NCBI RefSeq assembly: GCF_004346035.1
Contig: NZ_SLZN01000007.1
Coordinates: 83,515-147,514 of the forward strand
Reading direction: 5' to 3'
Length of the DNA: 64,000 nt
Source: Acidomonas methanolica
GTDB taxonomy: Bacteria > Pseudomonadota > Alphaproteobacteria > Acetobacterales > Acetobacteraceae
The position numbers and the translations under genes were made by a program. Of the stretch, positions 47,385-59,524 are shown piece by piece. The notes beneath the pieces are model-generated. The model made no database searches. It saw only the letters and a list, made by a program, of their open reading frames with translations, and was not told the origin of the DNA. Each line of letters starts with the position of its first letter. Positions within the stretch are counted from its first letter, which is position 1.

Positions 47385-47694
47385 CACCCCTCCCCCACCT
47401 GTGGACGAGTACCGGGAGTACCGGGGTACATGGGGATGGTACGCCTCTCCCCCGGCCGACGTACCGAGTACCGTGGATGGTACGCCGCCCGTCCGTACCG
47501 GGGGGTTGTACACAGCCTGTCGGGGGATGATTCGGGATAAACCGCTCCGACCCGCGGCTATCCGCGAGTCGCGCGTTGTACACAGTGTGGGGAACTCGGG
47601 GTACATTTTCGGAAAGACGGGTACCCCGACATCCACAGGCATCAATCACCCCGACAGGATTTCTTATTTTTATTTTTCGTGGTTAGTGAGCGTC
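47385..47694. other. oriC: Candidate chromosomal replication origin (oriC)
   Basis: An untranslated region between divergent maf and hemE. It contains TTGTACACA twice (47506-47514 and 47576-47584, 70 bases apart), ACATCCACA (47629-47637), and, on the other strand, TCGTCCACA (47400-47408) and TTCCCCACA (47586-47594), all close to the DnaA box TTATCCACA. GGATGGTACGCC is repeated (47434 and 47475), and GTAC occurs 12 times between 47409 and 47624. An AT-rich tract of about 35 bases (TTTCTTATTTTTATTTTTCG) just before hemE could be the unwinding element. In Caulobacter and Rickettsia oriC lies beside hemE. Rough reading shows no sharp GC-skew switch here, which is a caution. Confidence 0.65.
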
Positions 47695-48768
47695 ATGGTT
47701 CGCGATCTCTCCTCTCCGTCCGCTGTCCCGCCTTCATCGACGCCGCCCGCCAAGCCGTTGCTGCGCGCCCTTGCTGGCGAGGCGCTCTGGCCGCCGCCGG
47801 TATGGCTGATGCGCCAGGCGGGGCGCTACCTGCCCGAATTCCGCGCCATGCGCGACAAGGCGGACTTCATGACCCGCTGCCTGACGCCAGACATGGCGGT
47901 GGAGCTGACGCTCCAGCCCATCCGGCGCTACGCCATGGACGGCGCGATCCTGTTTTCCGACATCCTGATCCTCCCTTGGGCGCTCGGCCAGAGCCTCGCC
48001 TTCGAGGAAGGGCGCGGCCCGGTGCTGGACCCGCTGCGCTCCGCCGCCGATCTCGCCCGGCTCGACCCCGCCCGCGTCGCCGAGGCCACGGAGCCGGTGC
48101 GCGAAACCCTGCGCCGCCTGTCCCGCGAACTGCCCGCCGCCACGACCCTGCTCGGCTTCGCGGGCAGCCCCTTCACCGTCGCCTGCTACATGGTCGAGGG
48201 CTGCGGCTCGCGGGAGTTCGGCGCCACGCGCGAGATGGCCTTGACCGACCCCGAACTGTTCGGCCGCCTGATCGCCCTGCTGACGGACTCGACCGCCGAG
48301 ATGCTGATCGGCCAGATCGACGCCGGGGCGGAGGCCGTCATGCTCTTCGACAGCTGGGCCGGGCTCCTGCCGCCCTCCCAGTTCCGCCGGCACGTCATCG
48401 CCCCGACGCGGCGGATCGTCGAGCGCCTCCGCACGGCGCGGCCCGGCACGCGGATCATCGGCTTCCCCCGCCTCGCGGGCGTCATGGCCCCCGCCTATGC
48501 GCGTGAAACCGGGGTGGACGCGCTGGCCTGCGACACCAGCGCCGACATGGCCCAGATCGCCCGCATGGTGCCGGACACGCTGGTCCTGCAAGGCAATCTC
48601 GATCCGTTCATCCTCAAGACCGGCGGCGAGACCCTGCGCCGCGAGGCCCGCGCCATCCGCGACGGCCTGCGCGGACGGCCACATGTCTTCAATCTCGGTC
48701 ACGGCGTAATGCAGGACACGCCGCCCGAGCATGTCGCCGCCCTGGTCGAGGCCGTGCGCGATGTCTGA
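47695..48768 (+). CDS. hemE: Uroporphyrinogen decarboxylase
   Basis: A 357-residue cytosolic enzyme of haem synthesis that removes four carboxyl groups from uroporphyrinogen III. It has PVWLMRQAGRYLPEFR (the UroD signature), ILFSDILILPWALG, FAGSPFTVACYMVEG and NLGHGVMQDTPPEH. I start at ATG 47695 because the open frame further left crosses the candidate origin. Its stop overlaps the next gene by eight bases. Position next to the candidate oriC matches other alphaproteobacteria. Confidence 0.96.
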   Translation: MVRDLSSPSAVPPSSTPPAKPLLRALAGEALWPPPVWLMRQAGRYLPEFRAMRDKADFMTRCLTPDMAVELTLQPIRRYAMDGAILFSDILILPWALGQSLAFEEGRGPVLDPLRSAADLARLDPARVAEATEPVRETLRRLSRELPAATTLLGFAGSPFTVACYMVEGCGSREFGATREMALTDPELFGRLIALLTDSTAEMLIGQIDAGAEAVMLFDSWAGLLPPSQFRRHVIAPTRRIVERLRTARPGTRIIGFPRLAGVMAPAYARETGVDALACDTSADMAQIARMVPDTLVLQGNLDPFILKTGGETLRREARAIRDGLRGRPHVFNLGHGVMQDTPPEHVAALVEAVRDV

Positions 48769-49468
48769 CACACAGCCCCACGCGCTCGATCCGGAGGGCA
48801 GGCTGCGCCTCGTCCTGTTCGACTGCGACGGCGTGCTGATCGACAGCGAGGCCCCCGCCATCCGCCTGATCGCCCGCCGCGCCGCCGAGCGGGGCGCACC
48901 GCTCTCCTTCGAGGAGGCCATGGAGCGCCACGCGGGCAAGGCGCTCGGCCATATCCAGCACGAGCTGGAGGCGGAATACGGCGTCTCGCTCGGCATGGAC
49001 TGGGTGGCCCGCATCCAGGACGATCTCGTCGCCCTGATGCGGGAGGAGGCCGAGCCCGTTCCCGGCGCGCCCGCCATGCTGGAGGCGATGGGCCCGCTCG
49101 GCCTGCCCTTCCGCGTCGGCTCCAACTCCTCCCGCGCCGAGATGACGGCGAAATTCGGCCGCGTCGGCTTCACGGCGCATTTTCCGGAGGATCGCGTCCA
49201 CTCGGCCCGCGAGATGGGCCGTCCCAAGCCGGACCCGCATGTCTATCTCCACGCCGCCGCGCAGGAAGGCGTCAGCCCTTCGGAATGCGTCGTGGTCGAG
49301 GATTCCGATCCCGGCGTTCAGGCCGCCCATGACGCCGGGATGGCCTGCATCCTGCTCCGTCCGCACGGCCCCATGCCGCCGCATGACTGGCCCGGCCTCG
49401 TCCACATCCGCCATCTCGACGAACTCGTCCCCCTGCTCGCCCGCGTGAAACGGACACAGACGTCATGA
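48761..49468 (+). CDS. HAD-family hydrolase
   Basis: A 235-residue haloacid-dehalogenase hydrolase. Motif I is LVLFDCDGVLIDSE (nucleophile Asp), motif II VGSNSS, motif III Lys in MGRPKPDPHVYLHAA and motif IV VVEDSDPGVQAAHDAG. It resembles phosphoglycolate/sugar-phosphate phosphatases with a helical cap. The substrate is unknown. ATG 48761 overlaps hemE, and its own stop overlaps hemJ (ATGA), so it is translated within the hem operon. Confidence 0.9.
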   Translation: MSDTQPHALDPEGRLRLVLFDCDGVLIDSEAPAIRLIARRAAERGAPLSFEEAMERHAGKALGHIQHELEAEYGVSLGMDWVARIQDDLVALMREEAEPVPGAPAMLEAMGPLGLPFRVGSNSSRAEMTAKFGRVGFTAHFPEDRVHSAREMGRPKPDPHVYLHAAAQEGVSPSECVVVEDSDPGVQAAHDAGMACILLRPHGPMPPHDWPGLVHIRHLDELVPLLARVKRTQTS

Positions 49469-49899
49469 ACGCCGTTTTTCCCTGGTTCCTCGCCTTCCAC
49501 ATCATGTCGTTCACCGCGTGGATGGCCGGGCTGTTCTACCTGCCGCGACTCTTCGTCTACCACTGCCAGACAGTTCCCGGCTCGCCGGAAAGCGAACGCT
49601 TCAAGCTGATGGAACGTCGCCTTCTGCGGCAGATCACCACCCCCGCCGCCCTCGCCACGCTGTTCTTCGGCGGCGCCCTGGCCTCCATCCCCCATGTGAT
49701 CGACTGGTCCGCCCCCTGGTGGTGGGCCAAGCTCGCCGGCGTGCTCGGCCTTTTCATCTTCCACGGCGCCTGCGCCCGCTGGCGCCGCGATTTCGCCGCC
49801 GACCGCCGCCCGCATGCCGAGCGCTTCTATCGCTTCGCCAATGAAGTGCCGACCCTGCTGATGGCCCTGATCGTCATCATGATCATCGTTCGGCCTTGA
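49465..49899 (+). CDS. hemJ: Protoporphyrinogen oxidase HemJ
   Basis: A 144-residue four-helix membrane protein of the HemJ (UPF0093) family, which oxidises protoporphyrinogen IX in many proteobacteria that lack HemG/HemY. It has the family motif FHIMSFTAWMAGLFYLPRLF with conserved His, MERRLLRQITTPAA and the C-terminal FRFANEVPTLL-like segment (FYRFANEVPTLLM). It completes a haem operon with hemE and a HAD hydrolase. A full interspersed repeat follows directly. Confidence 0.92.
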   Translation: MNAVFPWFLAFHIMSFTAWMAGLFYLPRLFVYHCQTVPGSPESERFKLMERRLLRQITTPAALATLFFGGALASIPHVIDWSAPWWWAKLAGVLGLFIFHGACARWRRDFAADRRPHAERFYRFANEVPTLLMALIVIMIIVRP

Positions 49900-49908
49900 G
49901 GAAGAGAT

Positions 49909-50015
49909 CTTCTTTTTCTGAAGAAAAAGAAACAAAAAGACTTTTGATCCTTTAGCGACGGAACGTCACAGGGAAACTCCCAGGCCAGGGCGAAGAAGTT
50001 TTTTGGTTCTTTTTT

Positions 50016-50027
<12 letters not shown>
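49909..50027 (-). repeat. Three-hairpin interspersed repeat, full copy 5
   Basis: A full copy between convergent hemJ and rmd: TCTTTTTCTGAAGAAAAAGA, AAAAGACTTTTGATCC, a middle with GGAACGTCACAGGGAAACTCC, and GTTCTTTTTT...AAAAAAGAAC. The stop codon of rmd (50016-50018) lies inside its last hairpin. Confidence 0.92.
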
Positions 50028-53235
<3,208 letters not shown>

Positions 53236-53242
<7 letters not shown>

Positions 53243-54882
53243 GGCTCCGTCCTGGCGTCGAGGGCCGCCCCGGCGTCGAGGCCCGCACCGTGCAGAAGAT
53301 CGAGAATCGCGGCGGCGCTGTCGTTCCAGCCGGGCGTGTCGCGGAACGTCTCGCGGATCTGGACCCGCCAGAACTCGAGCGTCGCGGGATTGTCCAGAAT
53401 CTCGCGGACGGCCCGCAGCGCGTCATGCAGGTTGTCGGGATCGAAATAGCGCGCCAGCGTGCCCCCCGCCTCGGGAATCGAGGTCTTGTCGGCCGCCAGA
53501 CAGGGCGCGCCATGGGCGAGACTCTCCGTGACCGGCAGCCCCCAGCCTTCGTACAGCGAGGGATAGAGGGTGAAGAGGCAATCCTCGTAGAGCGCCGCAA
53601 GCTCGCCGTCGCTGGGCGCCTCGATGAGGAGAATCTTGCCGTCGAGCCAGTCGGCGTTCTTGAGCTGCTGCATGAGATCGGCGACCAGCCACCCCACCCG
53701 CCCGGCGAAGACGAGCGTCGGAACCTTCTCCCGCGGCATCACATCCAGCAACTTGCGCCAGATGCGGAAGAGCAGCAGATGGTTCTTGCGTGCCTCGATG
53801 GTCGAGACGATGAGCGCGAAGGAGCGGCGCGGCGGCAGACGCCCGGTCCATTCGGGAACCGGCGGCCGGCCGAAGCCGGTCCCCAGCGGAATGGTCCGCA
53901 CGCGGTCGCGCAGGGACAGCCCCGTTTCCGCGACATAACGCTCCACATCTCCGGCGGTGGTGCGGGAGATGGAGAGCAGCACGTCCGCGAGCGGAAGAAC
54001 GTTCTGGAACCAGTTCCGGAACGCCCTGACGAGATTGCGGTCGCACCATTCCGGACGCCGGAGCGGAATGATGTCGTAGAGAAGCAGCGCGAAGCGCATG
54101 TCGTGCCGGGCGCATGTGCCCGCGACGAGATCGGCGTAACCGTCGAGAAACCATGGCGATCCGAGGCAGACGAGCCAGTCGCCGGGCGCGACGCCGGTGC
54201 GGAACGGGATGTCCGTATCCTGCCGGGCATGCGCCTCCGCGCTCGCCGATGACGGCCCGGACGCCGCTTCGCCCGACGCGGTCGCGGCAAGGGCCGACGC
54301 GGCGGCGAGCGCCTGCCGCCGCCGGAGGCGGTCGCGGATCATGTCGCGGAGATAGCGGATCGCCTCGAGCTGATGGACGCGATAATGGCGCAACCCCCGC
54401 GCGATGTCGGGCGGCAGGCGCGTCATGATGCGGTGGCGCAGGCGGCGCGCGAGACTGAGCGGCGGCGGCTCGTACGCCGCCGTCTCCTCCTCCGCCTCTT
54501 CAGGCGTTTCCGGCGGCGGCGGCGCGGAAGGCGTCGTGACGGCGTCGGTCAGCCCGTCGAACAGCGCCTCGATCTCGGCGAAGCGGACGCTGACGAAATC
54601 CTTGCCCGACCCGCTGTGCCGGACGAAACGCACCTCGCCCGGCGCCAGCGCGACCAGCGCCCTCTGCACCTCGAAGGCGAGGCGCTGGATGCCGCTCGGG
54701 CGGCTGGTGTTGGAGGCGTATTGAAACAGATCCTCGACGTCGATCCACAGTCGCGTCCGGGATTTTTTTCCGTCGAGCGACCGGCTGTCCGGCGAGGAGA
54801 CGATCGAGAAGGGCCGAGGGGCCGCTCCGGTCGGAAGGGTGTCGCGGGAAGAGGTGATGCCTGAAGAAGGTGATACGGTCAT
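53236..54882 (-). CDS. Glycosyltransferase family 1 with Pro/Glu-rich inserted linker
   Basis: A 548-residue enzyme. An N-terminal part with WIDVEDLFQYASNTSRPSGIQRLAFEVQ resembles bacterial mannosyl/rhamnosyltransferases. An inserted low-complexity and basic helical linker follows (about residues 145-250, with PPPPETPEEAEEETAAYEPP and RLRHRIMTRLPPDIARGLRH), and then a GT-B C-terminal domain (FALIVSTIEARKNHLLL, SLYEGWGLPVTESLAHG with EX7E). ATG 54882 overlaps the acyltransferase stop (ATGA). The linker's charged helix could attach to the inner membrane. The sugar and acceptor are unknown. Confidence 0.85.
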
Positions 54883-56102
54883 GCATCCTGAGCCTGAGGT
54901 CTTGCCCGGATTTCGCCTTGGGTCGCGACCTGCGCGTTCCGGGCGAAGCGCCGCGCGGCGATCCTGCCGTGCTCGCGCAACGGGCACTCCAGAAAGGTGT
55001 AGTTCATCTCCGTGACGATGGCGAGCAGCAGCAAGGTAACAGTAAGATACGCCACCGCCTGGACCCTGCTGGGAACAGCCATGTCATAAATTCGGTACCA
55101 GAGTTCGTGCATGGCGAAATAAACGGGAATATGGACGAGATAAAGGCTGTAGGAGCGCGCGGCGATCAGCTCCGCGAGCCGCCGGACCGGACCGGGCGGC
55201 CAGAGATATCCGCCGTCATAGGACGCCACCCAGACCAGCGCCCCGGAAAGCGCCGCGATCGGCCCCTGGAAATACGGCACGATGTCCAGCGTCATGGAGC
55301 CGAGGCTCGAAAGCAGCGCCACGACCCCCACGAGAAGCGCGATGCGCGCCACCCGCCGCGTGCCGAGAAAGACCGGCGCGCACATCGCATAAAGCGGCGA
55401 GCGCGCGGCCATGGCCAGCAGAACGCCCGCGCACAGACCCCCGACGCGGATCACGAGAAGCACCGGATTGATCGGCAGGAAGAACGTCGCGGCAAACAGC
55501 CCGAGTAGCACCAGACGGAGCCGGTGACGCAGGAAGAAGATCGCAAAGGGCAGGATGATGTAGAATTGCTCTTCGAGGGAGAGGCTCCACTGCACGAAGG
55601 CCGTGCCCTTGTCGCCGGGCGACTTCAGATGCGCGAGATAGAAATTGGCGAGGTTCGTGAAGCCCGCCACCGCCATGCTCCAGTTGTCGCGCAGGCTGTT
55701 ATAGGCGCCGGAACGGTTGAAGATCAGACACAGCACCAGCGGCGCGAGCAGCCAGAACCAGGCGGCGGGCCAAAGCCGCCAGGCCCGCCTGATCCAGAAG
55801 ACCGTGGCGATCGGCACGAAACGGCCGATGTCCCGCACGCCCTCCAGCTTCGGCAGCAGGGTGCGCGCGATGACGAAGCCGGAAATGGCGAAGAAGAGAT
55901 CGACCCCGCTCCACAGGCTCGAAAAAAAGATCAGGTCGCCCAGGCGGGTGGACCAGAAAACGAGGTTGAACGGCACATGCGCGACAAGCACCATCAGGAT
56001 CGCCAGCGCGCGCAGCACCTCGATCTCGCCGATGCGCCCGCTCGCCCGCTCGCCCGTCCCCGCCTCACCGGCCGGGGCGCGCTCCGCCGCCAGCATGTTC
56101 AT
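54879..56102 (-). CDS. Acyltransferase 3 family membrane protein
   Basis: A 407-residue polytopic acyltransferase (OafA/NodX-like) that adds O-acetyl or similar groups to surface sugars. It has the N-terminal catalytic His region (EIEVLRALAILMVLVAHV), VDLFFAISGFVIARTLL with the R-loop FWIRRAWRLWPAAW, the SLSLEEQFYIILPF motif and about ten helices. It lies inside the glycosyltransferase operon; its start and stop both overlap neighbours (ATGA). The acyl group is probably acetyl, by family analogy. Confidence 0.9.
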   Translation of the reverse strand: MNMLAAERAPAGEAGTGERASGRIGEIEVLRALAILMVLVAHVPFNLVFWSTRLGDLIFFSSLWSGVDLFFAISGFVIARTLLPKLEGVRDIGRFVPIATVFWIRRAWRLWPAAWFWLLAPLVLCLIFNRSGAYNSLRDNWSMAVAGFTNLANFYLAHLKSPGDKGTAFVQWSLSLEEQFYIILPFAIFFLRHRLRLVLLGLFAATFFLPINPVLLVIRVGGLCAGVLLAMAARSPLYAMCAPVFLGTRRVARIALLVGVVALLSSLGSMTLDIVPYFQGPIAALSGALVWVASYDGGYLWPPGPVRRLAELIAARSYSLYLVHIPVYFAMHELWYRIYDMAVPSRVQAVAYLTVTLLLLAIVTEMNYTFLECPLREHGRIAARRFARNAQVATQGEIRARPQAQDA

Positions 56103-57409
56103 GCGCGCACCTTCGCGAGCCCGGAGCCCACGGACGGCAGGGCCGTCAGAAGAGACACCAGACCATCCCTGACGGCGGCGCGCGAGCAATGGCGGCGGAG
56201 GCCCTCATGCGCGGCCTTCGCCATGCGGGCATAGCGCGCCGGGTCCGTCCGGGCGACGCGATAGCTCTCGTCCAGCGCCGCCATGAGGGACTCGAAATCG
56301 ATCCGGTGACGGAGGGTCCGATACATCTGGCGCGGATCGTGCGGCCAGGATGTCGGCTCGGGATGCGACCGGACGAGGAACGCGTTCTCCTCCGTCACGT
56401 AATCCCGCATCGAACTGTGAACCGGCGTCACCGCCGGCTTCCCGGCGCTCATATACTCCATCAGCGGCAGGCATTGCCCCTCCCCGTGCGAGGCGTTGAG
56501 CGTGTAATGGCTGGACGCGGCGAGACGCCGGTACGAGTCGTCGCAGAGATAGCCGTCGATGATGACGACGCGGCAGGCGAAGGGCGGCAGCTTGGCGAGA
56601 TCCTTCATCATCGCGCCGATCACCTCGTCACAGCGATGATGGGTCAGCTTCAGCACCAGCGTCGCATCCGCCCGCTCCCGCATGGCGAGACAGAAGGCGC
56701 AGATCATGTCGAACCAGTTCTTGCGCCCGTCGAGCGGGCAGAAGACCGCGCTGTAGATCACCCCGTCCAGCGTGATGTCCCGCTCGGTCTCCCGGCTCCC
56801 CGCATGATCCGGAAGCGCCGGATGCACATGCTTGGGGCAACGGAGCGGCGCATAGGGCGCGAAATCGATCGAACGGCTGTCATAGACCCGCCCCCGCACC
56901 CGCAGCGTCCGCTCCCGCCCCAGCTCGGGAACGCCGTGCGGGACATGAAGCGGCGCATACTCGTCCCAGACCGGCGCGGGCAGGCTCGCGACGTCATAGG
57001 ACGCGCCCATGGCCCGCGTCACCGCCTCCGCCGCGAAGCGGGAATGGGTGATCGCCCGGCCCGTGGCCGCCAGAACGGTGCGCCAGTCGTTGCGCGGATC
57101 GTCGTCCCAGCTTTCGGTGGGAATCGCGTCGAATTCCCAGGCGAAGACGGGAATGGTCGGGCAGTCGCGCGCCACATAGGTCCGGTGCGGCGGCGAGAAG
57201 CTCAGGAAGACGCAGGTCTCGCCATGCCGCCGCGCGTTGCGGGCCAGACGATCGACCTCCCGCTCCGGGTCCGCGACCGCGACGGTCAGCCCCATCTCCT
57301 CGAGCAGCGGGCGGAAGGCTCTCAGGACGAAGTAATAGCTGTATTCCGGCAGGCCGAGATTGGCGTCGATCGTGCCGTCCGTGGTTTCCGAATGGATCAG
57401 GAAGATCAT
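56099..57409 (-). CDS. Glycosyltransferase family 1 (paralogue of 57406-59037)
   Basis: A 436-residue GT-B enzyme starting MIFLIHSE at 57409. It shares with the next upstream gene PEYSYYFVLRAFRPLL, CVFLSFSPPHRTYV, FAWEFDAIPTESWDDDPRNDWR, DGRKNWFDMI and SHGEGQCLPLMEYMSAGKPA, so the pair arose by duplication. It has no low-complexity linker between the two domains, unlike its paralogue. It overlaps both neighbours by ATGA. The linkage made is unknown. Confidence 0.85.
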   Translation of the reverse strand: MIFLIHSETTDGTIDANLGLPEYSYYFVLRAFRPLLEEMGLTVAVADPEREVDRLARNARRHGETCVFLSFSPPHRTYVARDCPTIPVFAWEFDAIPTESWDDDPRNDWRTVLAATGRAITHSRFAAEAVTRAMGASYDVASLPAPVWDEYAPLHVPHGVPELGRERTLRVRGRVYDSRSIDFAPYAPLRCPKHVHPALPDHAGSRETERDITLDGVIYSAVFCPLDGRKNWFDMICAFCLAMRERADATLVLKLTHHRCDEVIGAMMKDLAKLPPFACRVVIIDGYLCDDSYRRLAASSHYTLNASHGEGQCLPLMEYMSAGKPAVTPVHSSMRDYVTEENAFLVRSHPEPTSWPHDPRQMYRTLRHRIDFESLMAALDESYRVARTDPARYARMAKAAHEGLRRHCSRAAVRDGLVSLLTALPSVGSGLAKVRA

Positions 57410-59037
57410 GCCGCGATCTCGCAATCCGGGTCGAAGGCGGGAGCGGGCTCGGGACCGATCCGCGGCATCTCCCCCCGGACATCCAGCGCTTCCGCGAGCA
57501 GATCCCGCACCCGCCCGCCCGCGCAGTACCGGCGCATCGCCGCATGCGCCGCCCGCCCCATGGCGTCATAGGCGCCGTCGCCGGACAGCGCGACGCGGAA
57601 GCTGGCGCGGAACGCCTCCTCGATGGAGGACCAGTCCAGCCGGTAGCGCATGGTCGTGAAGAGATCGCGCGGGTCGAACGGCCAGACATTGTGTTCGAGC
57701 CCGGAGCGGAGAATGAAAGCCGCGTCCCGCCTGACATAATCGGCCATCGCGGTATGATCCGGCGCGATGGCCGGCACCCCGGCGGAGAGGAACGCCATCA
57801 GCGGCAGGCAGAGCCCCTCGCCATGGGAAACATTGACGTAATACGTCGTGGCCCGCACGAGGGCGGCGTATTCGGCGTCCTCCAGGAAGCCGTACGCCAG
57901 CACGACCCGGCAGGCGAAGGGCGTGAACCGGCTGAGCGCGTGGTAGATATGCGAATGCATGCTCTCCCGCGCGCTGCGCGGCATCTTCAGGACCAGCGTG
58001 GCGCGCGGCTCCTCGCGGAAGGCCCAGAGAAAGGCCGTGACCAGATCGAGCCAGTTCTTGCGCCCGTCCGCCGGTGACAGCACCGCCGTATAGACGACCC
58101 CCGAGAGACGCACGACCTGCTCCGGCTCCAACTCCGGCTCGGGTTCCGGTTCGAGCATGGCCTCCGGCATCTCCGGCGGCGCGGTTTCCTGCATGGCGGG
58201 GCGCGGGAGGAGCGCGCGATAGACGCGACGGCCCACGCGGGCGAGCCGCGCCAGAATCACCCGCAGCCGGTCGGGGAGCATGTCGAACAGCACGTCGCGA
58301 TACCACGCCTCGGCATAACCGAGACTGAGCGACACCCTCTCCCGCGCCCCGCGCCGCGCCGGCAGGAGCAAAGGCGGCGGAACCCCCTCCGGATCGGGCA
58401 TCGGCGCCTGAGAGTCGGCGGCCGGAGGCGGCTCCTCCGCCGCGACGGGCGGCGGCGGCGTCATCGGCCACGGCAGCGGGCCGCGAAACAGCGGATCGGC
58501 ATGGCTGTCGCACACCGCGCCACGAAAGGCGAAGACACGCTCCTCCTCGAAGCCGCCGCCCTCCGCCCGCTGGTCGAAGAGCGGCGCCATCGCGTCATAG
58601 CTCGGCGTCGGAATCGCGAAGACGGGAAAATCCGCGCCCATCGCCTCCCTGACCAGATCGGCCGTGTGGGTGGAGAGCGTGATGGCGCGTCCGCAATGGC
58701 GCAGCACGACGCGCCAGTCGGAGCGGGGATCGTCGCTCCATTGCTCGCAGGGCAGGGAGGAAAACTCCCAGGCGAAGACAGGAATGGTCGGACAACGCAG
58801 GGTGACGGGCACGAGATGCGGCGGCGCGAAGCAGAGAAAGACGCAGGCGCGCCCCTCCGCCAGACAGGCGTCATACAGCGCATCGACCTCGTCCTCGGGC
58901 GACGCCACATGCACGACCTCGCCGATCCGGCCGAGAATCGGCGCATACCCCTCCAGGACGAAATGATAGCTGTATTGCGGTGCGCCGAGAGCCGTCCGGA
59001 CCGAGGCGGCGTCGAATTCCGAATGGACGAGGATCAT
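57406..59037 (-). CDS. Glycosyltransferase family 1 with Pro/Glu-rich linker
   Basis: A GT-B enzyme of about 543 residues. The halves match the paralogue at 56099 (PQYSYHFVLEGYAPIL, DDPRSDWRVVL, DGRKNWLDLV, SHGEGLCLPLMAFLSAGVPA). Between them lies an insertion of roughly 115 residues with Pro-rich ends (PMTPPPPVAAEEPPPAAD; EPEPEPELEPEQ) and a basic helical core (LPDRLRVILARLARVGRRVY). I take ATG 59037 (MILVHSE) from the paralogue; GTG 59052 is also possible. It is the first gene of the minus-strand operon, whose promoter should lie in the 59053-59524 spacer. Confidence 0.82.
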   Translation of the reverse strand: MILVHSEFDAASVRTALGAPQYSYHFVLEGYAPILGRIGEVVHVASPEDEVDALYDACLAEGRACVFLCFAPPHLVPVTLRCPTIPVFAWEFSSLPCEQWSDDPRSDWRVVLRHCGRAITLSTHTADLVREAMGADFPVFAIPTPSYDAMAPLFDQRAEGGGFEEERVFAFRGAVCDSHADPLFRGPLPWPMTPPPPVAAEEPPPAADSQAPMPDPEGVPPPLLLPARRGARERVSLSLGYAEAWYRDVLFDMLPDRLRVILARLARVGRRVYRALLPRPAMQETAPPEMPEAMLEPEPEPELEPEQVVRLSGVVYTAVLSPADGRKNWLDLVTAFLWAFREEPRATLVLKMPRSARESMHSHIYHALSRFTPFACRVVLAYGFLEDAEYAALVRATTYYVNVSHGEGLCLPLMAFLSAGVPAIAPDHTAMADYVRRDAAFILRSGLEHNVWPFDPRDLFTTMRYRLDWSSIEEAFRASFRVALSGDGAYDAMGRAAHAAMRRYCAGGRVRDLLAEALDVRGEMPRIGPEPAPAFDPDCEIAA

Positions 59038-59052
59038 CGGGGATGTGGACAC

Positions 59053-59524
59053 TCTCTGGCTGCTCCGCCCGCCATCCGCCCGGCGCGCGAACCCGGCGCG
59101 GATCAGTGGTTCATATAACTGTTGTTTGTTAGACTATTGCTCCAGGGAGACGCAAACGCCCGGACCGGCCCTCCCGTTCCCATCACCCGGCTGCCCCCGA
59201 AAAACCGGCGCGGGCGGGACAATATATTGAATTAAAAAGAAAAAACCTGTGTCGAAACCGAATGTAAGGCAGGATTGCCAAGCATTTCACGCATTTCACG
59301 TTGCGTAAAGGGATGGCATCCCCCGCTCGTTCACCGTGTTGTGACAGGCGAAGCGCCCGCGGACGCCTCAACTCCTCGCGAAGCACCCCGCCGGACCCGG
59401 CGGCAGGACGCAGTGCGACACAGGACGCAGCCCCGCATGCCGAACGCCGAACAGCTATACGATCGTGAATAATGTCACATCGACATTGACAACATAAAAT
59501 GCGCGCCGGAATAGTCTGACGATA
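59053..59524. other. Divergent promoter region of the polysaccharide locus
   Basis: About 470 bases between divergent glycosyltransferase operons, with lower GC than its flanks. It contains an AT-rich tract (TATTGAATTAAAAAGAAAAA) and a perfect tandem repeat of GCATTTCAC (59282-59290 and 59291-59299). No convincing gene was found; both operons' promoters probably lie here. Confidence 0.5.

Noticed and set aside
47299..47694. Long N-terminal extension of HemE
   Set aside because: The extension reads through a repeat and the candidate origin; family N-termini fit ATG 47695.
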